A DNA stretch of 64,000 nucleotides from Bufo bufo (Eukaryota; Chordata; Amphibia; Anura; Bufonidae). Made by a program: the position numbers and the translations under genes. The notes under the pieces are model-generated. The model had not been told where the DNA came from. It saw only the letters and a list, made by a program, of their open reading frames with translations, and searched no databases. The DNA lies in assembly GCF_905171765.1 (NCBI RefSeq), contig NC_053391.1, forward strand, positions 688,567,257 through 688,631,256. The letters run 5' to 3'. Of this stretch, positions 33,852 through 45,503 are shown piece by piece (the stretch's first letter is position 1; every line of letters starts with the position of its first letter).

Positions 33852-36800
33852 AAAATTATATCTCCGAGAGCTTGGCTAAGGGACACATCAGACCCTCTTC
33901 TTCACCCGTGGCTGCAGGGTTTTTCTTCGTTAAAAAGAAAGATGGGGGCCTGCGTCCTTGCCTAGATTTCCGCGAGCTAAACCAGATAACCATCCGAGAC
34001 CCATACCCTCTTCCTCTCATTCCTGACCTGTTCAATCAGATTGCAGGTGCTAGGTGGTTCTCCAAACTTGATCTTAGGGGGGCCTACAATCTGATTCGTA
34101 TCAAGGAAGGGGATGAGTGGAAGACAGCTTTTAACACCCCTGAGGGGCATTATGAAAATCTAGTCATGCCTTTCGGTCTGACCAATGCTCCTGCTGTCTT
34201 CCAACATTTCGTTAATAAAATTTTTAGTCATCTTATCTGCAGGTTTGTGGTGATATACCTAGATGATATTTTAATTTATTCGTCTGATCTGAAAACACAT
34301 GAGGTGCATGTCAGACAGGTACTGCAGGTCCTACGGACGAATAAATTATATGCGAAAATTGAAAAGTGTGTCTTCGCCGTTTAGGAAATACAGTTCCTAG
34401 GTTATTTATTATCTGCTTCAGGTTTCCGTATGGATCCTGGGAAGGTCCAGGCAATTTTAGATTGGGATCTTCCTGAGAACCTCAAAGCACTGCAACGGTT
34501 TTTAGGCTTCGCAAATTTCTATAGAAAGTTCATTAAAAAAATTTCGGTGATTGTCAAACCCCTTACTGACATGACTAGGAAGGGGACTGATTTTTCTGAA
34601 TGGTCTGACGCCTAAAACTGACGCCTAAAACTGCTTTCTCCTCTCTAAAAGAGAGGTTTACCTCGGCACCTGTACTAATCCAACCTGATGTCTCCCAGCC
34701 TTTTATTGTTGAAGTAGATGCGTCAGAGGTGGGAGTGGGGGCAGTACTGTCTCAGGGTCCGTCTCCTGGCAAATGGCGTCCTTGTGCTTTCTTTTCTAAA
34801 AAACTATCTGCAGCGGAGAAGAACTATGATATTGGCAATAGGGAACTATTATCTATTAAACTAGCGTTTGAAGAATGGCGCCACTTTTTAGAGGGGGCAG
34901 TCCACCCCGTCACGGTGATTACAGACCACAAAAACCTTCTGAATCTCGAATCAGCTAAGCGTCTCACCCCTAGACAAGCTAGGTGGTCGCTATTTTTTAC
35001 CAGGTTTAACTTTTTTATTACCTATCGTCCTGGGGCAAAAAATACTAAGGCGGATGCATTATCTCGTAGTTTCCCTGGAGGGGGTAATGTGAGTGATCCG
35101 GTACCCATTCTACAAAGAGGAGTGGTTGTCTCTGCGGTACACTCTGTTCTGGAGGGGAAGGTGTTAGAGGCCCAGGGGGACGCCCCGGTCTCTTGCCCCT
35201 CAGAGAAATTGTTTGTACCGTTAAACCTGCGTCTTGAATTATTAAAGGAACATCATAATTCGGCACTTGCTGGGCACCCGGGTAGTAAAGCAACCTTGGA
35301 GCTATTGTCTCATCGTTTTTGGTGGCCAAGGTTGTGTCAGGATGTAATGGATTTTGTGTCTACTTGTTCTACTTGTGCACGCACGAAAGTCTCTCATACA
35401 CGTCCTGCAGGGTCTTTATTGCCACTTGTCATTCCTAATAGGCCATGGACACATCTGTCAATGGATTTTATCACTGACTTACCTCAGGTATTCATCAGTG
35501 AAATCGTGAAGCTTCACGGGGTCCCTTCCGATGTTGTTTCGGATCGGGGAACCCAGTTTATTTCTAAGTTTTGGAAAGCTTTTTGTTCCCGTTTGGGGGT
35601 ACACTTGTCTTTTTCCTCGGCTTTCCATCCTCAGTCGAATGGACAGACTAAGGGCTCTTTCACACTTGCGTTGTCCGGATCCGGCGTGTACTCCACTTGC
35701 CGGAATTACACTCCGGATCCGGAAAAACGCAAGTGTACTGAAAGCATTTGAAGACGGAACCGTGTTCAAAATGCTTTCAGTGTTACTATGGCAGCCAGGA
35801 CGCTATTAAAGTCCTGGTTGCCATAGTAGGAGCGGGGAGCGGGGCAGCGGTATACTTACAGTCCGTGCGGCTCCCGGGGCGCTCCAGAATGACGTCAGAG
35901 CGCCCCATGCGCATGGATGACGTGTCCAATGCGATCACGTGATCCATGCGCTTGGGGCGCCCTGACGTCACTCTGGAGCGCCCCGGGAGCCGCACGGATG
36001 GTAAGTATGCTGCTCCCCCACTCCCCGCTACACTTTACCATGGCTGCCAGGACTTTAGCGTCCCGGCAGCCATGGTAACCATTCAGAAAAAGCTAAATGT
36101 CGGCTCCGGCAATGCGCCGAAACGACGTTTAGCTTAAAGCCGGATCAATGCCTTTCAATGGGCATTAATTCCGGATCCGGCCTCGCGGCAAGTCTTCAGG
36201 ATTTTTGGCCGGAGCAAAAAGCGCAGCATGCTGCAGTATTTTCTCCGGCCAAAAAACGTTCCGTACCGGAACTGAAGACATCCTGATGCATCCTGAACGG
36301 ATTTCACTCCATTCAGAATGCATGGGGATAATCCTGATCAGGATTCTTCCGGCATAGAGCCCCGACGACGGAACTCTATGCCGGAAGAAAAGAACGCAGG
36401 TGTGAAAGAGCCCTGAGCGTACCAACCAAAACCTTGAGACATATCTAAGGTGTTTTGTGTCTGAGAACCAGGAGGTGTGGTCATCATATTTACCGTTAGC
36501 CGAGTTTGCCATAAATAATCGCCGTCAGGAATCCACTGGCAAGTCACCATTTCTTGGTGCATATGGTTTTCACCCCCAATTCTGTACTTTCAAAGAGGGG
36601 GGTCTTCTGGGGTTCCTGAAGAGGAACGGTTTTCGTCATCTCTTTCATCTGTATGGCAGAAGGTGCAAGCTAACTTGAAAAATATGGGAGGTAAATATAA
36701 ATGCATGGCTGATAAGAGACGGTCGCCAGGTCCGGACCTAGGAGTGAATGACTATGTGTGGTTGTCTACTAGGAATATTAAATTAAAGGTTCCCTCTTGG

Positions 36801-37304
36801 AAACTGGGTCCTAGGTTCATTGGCTCTTACAAAATAGTAGCCATCATTAACCCCGTGGCTTTTCGCCTGGAGCTACCTCAGACTTTTAAAATCCATAACG
36901 TCTTCCATAAGTTGTTACTTAAGAAGTATGTTCCACCTCTAGAACCGTCACCGCTTCCGCCCCCTCCTGTTGTTGTGGATGGTAATCTAGAGTTTCAAAT
37001 ATCCAAAATTGTTGATTCTCGTCGGGTCCGCCGCTCTCTTCAATATCTGGTGCATTGGAGGGGTTACGGTCCCGAGGAAAGAATGTGGGTTCCAGCCTCT
37101 GAGGTAAACGCCGACAGGTTAGTTCGGGCTTTTCATGCCTCTCATCCTGAGAGACCTAGTCCTGAGTGTCCGGAGGCCCCTCGTAGAGAGGGGGGTACTG
37201 TCACGAGGGTGTCAAGAGCCACGCCTGACTCCGTTATACCCGGGGTCAGGAAGTCGCAGCGGGTGGCTGTGCGCTCTATGTATAAAGATAGGGCTGATTC
37301 TTAA
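33848..37304 (+). pseudogene. Chromovirus pol (RT, RNase H, integrase, chromodomain)
   Basis: In order: reverse transcriptase with [20 protein letters not shown] and catalytic YLDD (34256-34267). RNase H follows (VDASEVGVGAVLS ... NRELLSIKLAFEEW ... ITDHKNL). The integrase has an HHCC finger (HHNSALAGHPG ... CSTCARTK), a first Asp in SMDFITDLP and a second in VVSDRGTQF. The catalytic Glu follows a MITE at 35651-36414. Last is the chromodomain (QYLVHWRGYGPEERMWVP) at about 37040-37090. Lesions are a frameshift at 33848, a TAG at 34382, a 13-bp tandem duplication (gacgcctaaaact, about 34605-34630), about 35 residues missing between the integrase Asp residues (near 35490), the MITE, and a frameshift at about 36665. 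Confidence 0.92.
35651..36414. mobile_element. Foldback MITE inside integrase, 764 bp
   Basis: The ends agggctctttcacac and gtgtgaaagagccct are a perfect 15-bp inverted repeat. The centre (about 35800-36065) is a second, GC-rich palindrome with tgacgtca in each arm (35891 and 35963). Outer arms carry ccggatccgg words. The chromovirus text is interrupted between ACT and GAG. A candidate 5-bp duplication (ctaag/ctgag) has one mismatch, so the superfamily is unsettled. Confidence 0.85.
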
Positions 37305-37837
37305 TGGTAGCTTTCTGGGTTTGCCTGGCTCACTCAGGGATCCGTAGCTTCTCCTCCTCAGCTGTTTCTTGTCCAGCAATCCCAACCTCCTTATATTCCC
37401 CTCTCCCACTTCTCTGGTTGCCAGATATAGAGCTTCCTGCCTGGACTTCTATACTGACCCACTGGAGCTGTGTAGCTGTGTTCCCTGGTTGTTGTTCCAG
37501 AACGTTACCCTCCGGATCCCTGTTGGACTTATGTTGTCTGCTGTTGTCGTCCACCTGGGATTATATGTTTTGTCTGTATTGTCTATCCTTTCCTTGGTGT
37601 TTTCCTTTTAGTGTCAGTGGTGCGGACTAGTGTTCCCACCGCCCCGTTCACTACGTAGGGCTCATCTTAGGGAAAGCCAGGGTTTAGGCACGTGATCGGC
37701 GTACGGGTGAGGAACCCGTCTAGGGACGTCAGGGCAGTCAGGTGCCAGCCGCAAGGTGAGTCAGGGGTCACCACCTTTCCCTCTCCCTTGGACAGGGCCT
37801 TCCCATTTCCCTCCCTTTGCGTACGCCGGTCATGACA
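37199..37837 (+). repeat. 3' LTR of the chromovirus
   Basis: Begins tgtcacgaggg after gggggtac and ends ggtcatgaca. It is about 12 bp shorter than the 5' LTR. The pol reading frame runs about 105 bp into it before its stop. Confidence 0.93.
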
Positions 37838-38626
37838 AATACACACTTTAGTGGCGATTTTTTATCCCTCCAAAAGTACTGGTTTGTTAGTCTCTTAAGG
37901 TGAGTAAAGAGTGGTAGGTAAGGAGATAGGGAGGGGCTGTAAAAGAGTATCGGCTTGATGAGATTCTTATGACTAACCCAAGGGAGCTAAGGTAGTGACC
38001 ATGAGTTCGGTATGGATAGGAATGTGCGGGGAAGGTGTTCAGAATTACGTGTGTGTATAATTGTTTCCAGGATTAACAAATTTTGAGACCTAGGTGTGTA
38101 ATATAGGAGGCTGTCCATTGGATAGAAAATGTTGCTTGTAAAGCCTCTTTTTCTGAAGTTGGAAGATTAATCCCTAATGCCTCTGACTTTGATGAATTTA
38201 TTTTGAAGTTTGAGATCCTCCCATATGATATGCCGGAAATGCCTGTAGTGGGTTTACCATAATTAGTAAGATTTTGTCCTCTTATGCAGCTGTGTTTTGC
38301 ATGTACCCCCGCGTGGTATAATCCTAAATATCTGGGTGTTCTCTAATTGTTTGTAATAAAGCTTCAAGTGACAGGACAAAGAGGAGTGGAGATAGGGGTC
38401 AGCCCTGCCTAGGACCATTACAGATAGCAAAAGGAGCAGCCAGAGAGTTATGTATTCTAAGCCTAGCGTTGGGGAAGAATACATGGCAAATATGGTGTCT
38501 ATAAAAGGTGTGGGGAAATTAAAGTGACTCAACTCATGAAGGTCCAATCCATCCTGTCAATGGCCTTTTCAGCATCCGTTCCCGTGAGAACCATCGTCTG
38601 TTTCTCCTTGGCTGCAACTTGAAGAA
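37838..38626 (-). pseudogene. L1-like LINE reverse transcriptase part
   Basis: Minus-strand reading gives, from 38626 down, MVLTGTDAEKAIDRMDWTFM, then an RT stretch with LYHAGVHAKHSC, then GRISNFKINSSKSEALGINL near 38200 and text continuing to the chromovirus border. These are L1 ORF2 hallmarks. The expected catalytic ADD box near 38290 is lost in a damaged stretch. Stops and frameshifts are frequent. It is the upstream half of the insertion at 29511-31022. Confidence 0.85.
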
Positions 38627-39009
38627 AGTTCGATTTGGGTTCTGAACTTGACCCGAACTTGACCCCGAACAACGAACCTCATTGAAGTCAATGGGGACCA
38701 GAACTTTGGGGCACTAAAATAGCTAAAAAAGAAAAGTCATAGTACGGGCTAGAGGGCTGCAAAAGGCTCTAAAGTGGGCGTAAGAGCAGTACAATTGCCC
38801 TGCAAACAAATGTGGATAGGGAAATGACTTAAAATAACAATCTTGAACCAGGAGGTGGAGGTCCAACTGGAGTAGGAAGTTGAGGAGACTGTGGATGTAG
38901 CACTGTAGGTGAAAGAGGAGGAGGAGGTGGAGGAAGAAGCCAACACTATCTGATTCTTTTTTTTTTTTATGTGTCTGTCAATTCTGTTTGTGACCATTTT
39001 TGGGGGGGA

Positions 39010-39350
39010 CTATATTTTAAAAGAATTTTTCTCCTACTACAGTAAGACGAATGCCAAAGGGGTGTTCTAAATTTTAAAAAATTGCCAGAGACACACTCCA
39101 CAGAAGAATTTCCTCTCCCACAACAATTAGACGAATGAAGGGTGTGTTCCTAATAATTTTTTTCAATAATTCATGTCTTTCACACACACACATACTCCAC
39201 AGAAGAATTTCCTCTCCTACAACAGTTAGACGGATGAAGAAGGTGTTACAATTTTATTTTTATTTTTTAAACATGACTTTCACAGACACACTCCACAGAA
39301 GAATTTCCTCTCCCACATTAGTTGGATGGATTCAAAATGGGTTGTCTTAT
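39010..39350. repeat. About 95-bp trailer minisatellite
   Basis: Four units anchored by cagaagaatttcctctcc (gaattt at 39023, 39106, 39205 and 39301), each with ttagacgaatgaag or a variant. Spacing is 83, 99 and 96 bp. It lies in the trailer of the minus-strand hAT. Confidence 0.85.
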
Positions 39351-39780
39351 TACAATTCTTAATTTATTTAATTTTTTTTTGTGGGGGGGGGGGGAGTTGG
39401 TAACTGTCAACCACCAAACATTGGGAGATAGCACACAAACTGCGCTGGAGTACAACAATGGCTAGGTACAGCCGGTATGCTTCTTTACTTCTCTAACAAT
39501 CTTGAGCCTGGAGGCGGAGGTCCCAAGTGGAGGAGGAGGTGGACATGGTGGTGCAGACAGAAGAGGCGGATGTGTCGGTGCAGATGAAGGAGGCGGACGT
39601 GGCGGTGCAGGCGAAAGAGGTGGAGAAGGACACAACCTTTTTTTTAAATTTCGTTTTAATTTTAATTTAAATTTTTTTGTTTTTTTGTTTGTGGAGGCCC
39701 CAAAACATTGGGAAAGAGCAAAGAGAACGCACAAACTGCGCTGGAGTATAACAATGGCTGGGTGCAACCGATATGCCTCT

Positions 39781-42700
39781 CTACTCTGGCCAAGGGACAG
39801 ACAAGTCCTGTGGGTTCCATGCCTGGTTCACTTTAATGAACATGAGCTTGTGCAAGTTGGCTGTGGACAGGCGGATGTTCCTGTCTGTGATCACTACCCC
39901 CCCCCGGCCGTGCTAAACACACATCTCGACAATACACTTGTCGCAGGGCAGGCGAGCACCTCTAAGGAGCAAAGGGGAAGCTCAGGCCATGTGCCCAATT
40001 TGGAGACCCAGAAGTTAAATGGGGCAGACCCATCAATCAGTACGTGCAGAGGCGTGGACACGTACTGTTCCACCATGTTGCTGAAACGCTTCCTTCTGCT
40101 AAAACAGTCTGCATCAGATGGTGGTGCTGTATATTGTGGTGTGCAGACAAAGCTTTTCCACATTTCGGTCATGCTAACGCTCCTTTCTGAGGTGCTGACA
40201 GTGCCCCTGCTGCGTTGGTGACTTCCTCCTCCATCTCCGCCTCATGCTTCCACTGAGTCCCTGCTGTCAGGTGGGAACGCCATCAGTAGCACCTCTACCA
40301 GCATTCGCTTGTATTTGCGCATTTTCCATTCACACTCCAGTGACAGAAGTAAGGACGGCACGTTGTTCTTGTAGCGGGGATCCAGCAGGGTGGCCCTCCA
40401 GTAATCAGCACTGATTAGAATGTGGGGAACTTGGCGGTGATTGTGCAGGCACTGCACCATGTAGTCGCTCATGTGTGCCAGGCTGCCCAAAGGCAATGAC
40501 AAGCTGTCCTCGGTTGGAGGTATATCGTCTGTGTCCTCTGTACCCCCCCCAGTCATGCTCCAGTGATGCCCGTAAGCTGATTTTGGTGCCACCCTGGTGT
40601 GAAGGGGGATCCTCCTCCTCCTCCACCTCTTCATTATCCTGCTCCATCCTGGCTGGACAGTTGGGTACCTGACCGCTGTTGGTGCAGGAATCCACCCTCT
40701 GAGCCACCTGTGGACGACTGGCCTGATAACCGTATGAATGATCCCTGTACCTCCTCCTCTTCCTCCTGTGCCACATCCTCATCCATCAGCGCCTGAAGCG
40801 TTTTTTTAAGGAGACATAGAAGTTGGATAGTAAGGCTGATGACAGCGTCATCACTGCTGGTCATGTTGGCGGAGTACTCGAAGCAGCGCAACACAGCACA
40901 CCAAGTCCTGCATGGAGGCCAACTCGTTGGTGGTGAAATGTTGCTGTTCCGCAGAGCGATTCACCTGTGCTTTTTGCGGCTGAAACTCCACTATCACCTG
41001 CTGCTGCTTGCACAGTCTCTCCAGCAAGTGCAAGGTGGAGTTCCACCATTTGGGTTTGTCGCATATGAGTTGGTGAATGGGAAGACTGAAGTTACACGCT
41101 GCAGCGCAGACAGGCAAGCAGCAGTAGGGTGAGAACACCGAAAGCGCGCCCAGATGGCCCTTACTTTCTGCAGCAGTTATGACATATTGGGGTAATTCTT
41201 CAGGAACCTCCGCACCACCAAGTTCCGCACATGCGCCAGGCAAAGGATGTGCGTCAAACTGGCTAGCCCCAGAGCTGCTATGAGATTTCACCCATTGTCG
41301 CACACCACCAGGCCGGGCTCGAGGGTTAGTGCCAACCACTCATCGGTCTGTTGTTACATGCCCGTCCACAGCTCCTGCACAGTGTGGGGTCTTTCACCCA
41401 AACATATGAGTTTCAGAACAGCCTGCTGTCATTTCCCAGAGGAAAAAGGGGAGTAGGAGGAAGAGGCAACAGGAGGCACTAAGAAATGTTCAGCAATCCT
41501 CGGTGGTGGTAGGACATGCGCCAAACCGCTGTCCACCTCAGGCCCAGCCGCCACTACATTTACCTAGTGGGCAGTTAGGGAGATATAACGTCCCTTATTA
41601 TACTTACTTGTCCACATGTCAGTGGTTATGTGGACCTTGCCACTGATGGCGTTGCACAGCGCACACCTGATTTTTTCTGCCACTTGTTCATGCAGGGCAG
41701 GGATAGCCTGCCTTGAAAAGTTTTGGTGGCTGGGAACCACGTACTGTGGGACAGCTGCCGTCATGACATTTCTAAAACTGTCAGTCTCCACCAGATGGAA
41801 TGGCAGCATTTAAACTGCCAGCAATTTAGAAATACTGGCCTTCAGGGCCAGAGCTCATGGATGGGTAGGGGGGTGCTTCCTTTTTCTCTCCCGTGTTTGG
41901 GGGATGGACAACTGAATGATTTCATGGGATAGTGTGGAGGTTCTGGGTGACAGTGACAGTGGTGGTGGTGAGGCAGAAACATTGTCATTCGCGGGTTGGC
42001 AGGTGCCCCTGTTGCTCCAAAGGGGAGAAAGAAGCCAAGACTACAGCAGAAAAGAGAGCAGGAGGAGCCTCTGATCTTTAATGGTTCTTGAGGTGTCTAC
42101 TTCACTGCAGCTTGTGCTTTGTGGTTAGATGTCGGATCATGCAGGTGGTGCTCAGGTTTAGAACATTTATGCCTCGCTTCTGGCTCTGACTGCACAGCTT
42201 GCAAACCAGCTGTGTCCTGTCGTCAGCACCCTTCCTGAAGAACTGCCACGCCAGGATCTTCCTTTGCACTGGCTTTGGTGTGCTATTTATCTTCTTGCAT
42301 TGGGCAGTAGCAGGCGTACTGGCTGGGGGAACGGCCGCTTTGCTTTTGCACCCTGCTCCCTCTTTTGCTGTGCAGCTGGCACTGCGTTCTCCCCTTCTCT
42401 TTCTGCGAACTGCACTGGCATGATCTGGATGCCATGTGAGGTCTAGGACATCATCATCCTCACCATCATCTTCAACCCACTCCTTACCCCTGCCCTCCTG
42501 GCCGGTCTGCACACTGCAGAAAGCCCGAGAAGTTGACACCTGTGTTCCATCAGAGACGTGCTGCGGTGGTTCTCCCATGTCCTCATCCTCAAACATAAGT
42601 AGTTGGGCATCAGTGCACTCAATCTCTGTCACTTCTTGGACAGGGCTAAGTGGATGGCCCACGGAAACACTGCCAGCAGAGTCATCAAAAAGCCTAAGTG

Positions 42701-43055
42701 ACTGCTGCATGGCTTGATGTGCAAGGGGTTGAGGTGGAAGATGAATGTCCGTGGGTGCTGGTGCCAACTCTGTGCTTTCAGCAGTGGACCGGGTGGAAGA
42801 CAATGTGAAGAAATTGGAGGCACACTCATCCATTGAATCTGCTACCGCCTCGACTTGTTCTGGCCTCACCATTCTTAGAGCAGTATTCGGGCCCACAAAA
42901 TATCACAGAACGTCCTGTAGCCTGCGTGCACCAGAGGAAGGTGTTTCATTTGGGCGCGTAGCTGGCACGGATCGACAACGTCCTCTCCCTGCAGCAGGAA
43001 CTCCACCAACACCAGCAACACCACGGCCACGTCCCCTAGTTGATGGTCTCCTCAT
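39781..43055 (-). pseudogene. Family A-like hAT transposase (minus), disabled
   Basis: Starts at 43055 with MRRPSTRGRGRGVAG, then VPATRPNETPSSGARR. A frameshift leads to VGPNTALRMVRPEQVEAV, an acidic stretch with EDDDVLDLTWHP, and a BED finger (CKLCSQSQK ... IRHLTTKHKLQ) ending near 42105. After a gap the core shows HITTDMWTSKYNKGRY (about 41620), then VVCDNG followed at once by a TGA (about 41290), and DKPKWWNSTLHLLERL. The C-terminal region has MVEQYVSTPLHVL and FWVSKLGTW, and a frameshift in a C-run at about 39900. The last codons end in WPE at 39781. Both catalytic Asp codons are still present, but the gene is broken in at least five places. Confidence 0.88.
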
Positions 43056-43089
43056 TTTGTTACAGTCACCCCCAAATGTTGCTGACAGA

Positions 43090-43430
43090 TGAACTGTCAC
43101 GGATGCAAAGGAGGTGTTTAGCACAAAAAAAATAGGTAGGTCTCACTGACACAATTAACCGGCTGAAGAACGATTATATGTCCCTGTTACGGTGGCAAGT
43201 ACAGTGCTTTAAACAACAAAAATAGGTAGGTTATACCGACTCAATTAACCAGCTAAATAACTGTTATATATCCCTGTAACAGTGACAAGTAAAGTTTTTT
43301 TCACCAAATAAATAGGTATGTCTGACCCACACAATTAACAGACTGATTAACTATTATATTTTCCTGTCACTGGTGCAAAGGAGTAGGATTGCACCGAAAA
43401 TAATGCCTACAGGTCACCAGCACACTTTTT
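43090..43430. repeat. 90-bp leader minisatellite of the third family A hAT
   Basis: Units anchored by aataggtagg at 43131 and 43221 and aataggtatg at 43311, exactly 90 bp apart, about 3.5 copies. Shared blocks are cacaattaaccNgct and tatatNtccctgt. It is upstream of the minus-strand start codon. Confidence 0.9.
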
Positions 43431-43732
43431 AAAAATAATAAAGGCCTAACCCCCTGCCTGCAGCAGCATCCAATCCCTACACTAGTTAGAGAGGAATGGC
43501 GGTGCACCATGTGATTCAGCATTTATGCATAACTGCAATGGCTTCCAAGTGCCCACAGCTTAAACTCTTGTTGATTGGGTTCACTGCAGCCTTTCAACAA
43601 GCTTTATTTAAAGTATGAACAACGAACCCGGACACGGACTTTGGCGCCAAAATCCGGGTTCGGGTTAGGTACACGAACACCAAAACATCTGGTACGGTCT
43701 CTAACGTGGCAGTCCGGGTTTGCTCATTACTA

Positions 43733-44430
43733 TTCTCCCAACCAGCAAGGGCACTGCAATACTCACCCCTGCTGCTTTTCCTTCTTCAGACTGCTAGCGA
43801 CCTGCTAGGCCTCCTCTGTTCTCCAGTAGTGGGTCAGGCTGCTACAATCCCTTTCTGTTCCTCCACTGCACACCATGGCCTGAGCTTGCCGGGTTAGTCT
43901 CTCCAGTCTGCCTGTAAAGTACACATACATTCTCTGTCGACCAAAGGCTGGCAAACTTGGCATAATTAAGGGACCTTCCCCAATGGAAGATTGCCAGAGC
44001 AATACGTTTTCTAGCTCAATAGTTCCTGCAAACGTTCGTTGTATCTAATTGTCTGCCTGTGTACCGACTTCTGTCTGATTCCCAGATTCTGATCCTCTGC
44101 TGCATGACCTCACCACTGCCTGGTCACAAATTAACCCTGTCCTGACTTCTCTGACTTTCGTACTGTTTTATTGATTTGCACAAAATCTGACTACAAGTTT
44201 GCCTGTTCAATCAGTGCTAAACACCATTGTCTTTGGTCCCTAATGATTCAGCTGTCAACCACATCAGGACTACTCCAGGATGTAGCGACCTTGTGGATCT
44301 CCTGCAGCAAAGTCCAGATCCCTGTATAAAGGTTAACTGGTGAATACCAGGAAACTTCCAAGATAACGACCATAGGATTAGGCCAAATAAAAAACTGTAG
44401 TTAACGCAATAGTTCCAAACCCACTGCACA
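43733..44430. repeat. Possible LTR-retrotransposon remnant
   Basis: The pyrimidine-rich text cctgtgtaccgacttctgtc ... ctgcatgacctcaccactgcctgg and then gtgctaaacaccattgtctttggtcc reads like the U5 and leader of a Gypsy-type element. No second LTR and no coding part are visible. This is resemblance only. Confidence 0.3.
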
Positions 44431-45264
44431 TAAGAACCTCACTCAAAATTGCCAGGTTGGGTGGTCATTTCTTGGGCATAAATGGTCTGAATTTAGCAAC
44501 CTTAATGTCATTAAGTATAACAACTCTATTCTCTGGAATCCACCACACCACCATCCCAGTCTATTGCCCTTAGGACTACCCCAATCATCCCACACCCGAA
44601 GCCAGACTATCCATGACTATGTAGGCCGCACTGTAGGCTATGCCATCTCAGCCACTCGGCAATCAGACCTCCACTACTGTATAATATTCACGTAAAAAAT
44701 AAACTTTTGAGCCAAGCAGAACCAAGGCTGTGAATAACCTTTGAGAAGATTCTCCAGAGGCTCATTTAGTGACTCAAAATAAAATAAATTCAAATGAGTT
44801 TCTATTTCTCTGGTGTTATAATTATATATTGTATGATTTCCTGAATCCAGGGACATCTCATTCTACTAGGAGCAATACCCTACAACTATAAATATGTGCA
44901 CTCTGAAGAAACCTCGGAGAAGAGCAGCCGAACCCCTCATGTGTCTACACTTTAATGCTGACTATAGAGCCGTGAGTATGAAGATACCGAATACATAGAA
45001 GACAGACGTTAGTGACCTCTTCCAGGTTCGTGTCTCCAGCCATATCCAAGGAAATGATCTCGACCTGTGGTACTGGAGAGTCATAAATCAGAGACCATTG
45101 TTCTAGACAGAGATATGGCCAGTTAGCACTATTAGGTTGGACTCCACCATAGATGGAAAGAAGAGGCATATTTATTACAGTCTCCTTAAAGTCTAAGTCT
45201 ATCACCAAGCTAAAATCCGGAGATTATAGCTGCAAGTGCCCCATTGTTATACCATAAGGTAGAG
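44431..45264. other. No gene recognised
   Basis: The longest open frame (minus, 44945-45208, 87 codons) has no recognisable domain, no signal peptide and no repeat in the window. I see no transposon ends here. Confidence 0.55.
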
Positions 45265-45467
45265 TATACCTACACAAAAACAACTGAGACTAAACAGGTT
45301 ACAAATCAAAAAATATACTTTATTGAATACACAATGTTACATAAATACATCAAATGTACATTTGATGTATCATGTCTCTTTTTATTTATGGCATATTGTG
45401 TATTCAATAAAATTTATATTTTTTTATTTGTAACCTGTTTAGTCTCAGTTGTTTTTGTGTAGGTATA
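45265..45467. mobile_element. Inverted-repeat MITE, 203 bp
   Basis: tatacctacacaaaaacaac at the left pairs with its complement at the right end. The arms of about 85 bp meet around a perfect central palindrome (atacatcaaatgtacatttgatgtat, 45345-45370). TA at the tips fits a mariner-type MITE. It contains no gene. Confidence 0.75.
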
Positions 45468-45503
45468 TTCATTGTATACTGAGTAGGTTTTGATTAGGGT
45501 CTG

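Larger units (their letters stand above)
31629..37837 (+). mobile_element. Complete Ty3/Gypsy chromovirus, 6,209 bp
   Basis: Two LTRs (31629-32279 and 37199-37837) bracket gag-pro and pol. The host 5-bp duplication aatac stands at 31624-31628 and 37838-37842. A purine-rich tract (gtagagaggggggtac) lies just before the 3' LTR. No envelope gene is present. The C-terminal chromodomain places it with the chromoviruses. By eye the LTRs differ at roughly twenty sites plus an 11-bp indel, so the insertion is not recent. The coding part has several frameshifts and stops and one nested MITE, so it is inactive. Confidence 0.95.
38627..43732 (-). mobile_element. Third family A hAT (minus), 3' tip lost
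   Basis: The right end is the 5' tip (tagtaatgagcaaacccgg on the minus strand, ending 43732). The left end stops near 38627 against L1 sequence without a recognisable terminal repeat, though cgaac-rich text close to it (gacccgaacttgaccccgaac) resembles the family A subterminal region. Inside are a trailer array, the transposase relic and a leader array. It differs clearly from the copies at 3869 and 59427 and probably belongs to an older branch of the same family. Confidence 0.8.

Noticed and set aside
44945..45208. 87-codon minus-strand open frame as a gene
   Set aside because: No domain, no splice context and no second copy; the length is expected by chance.
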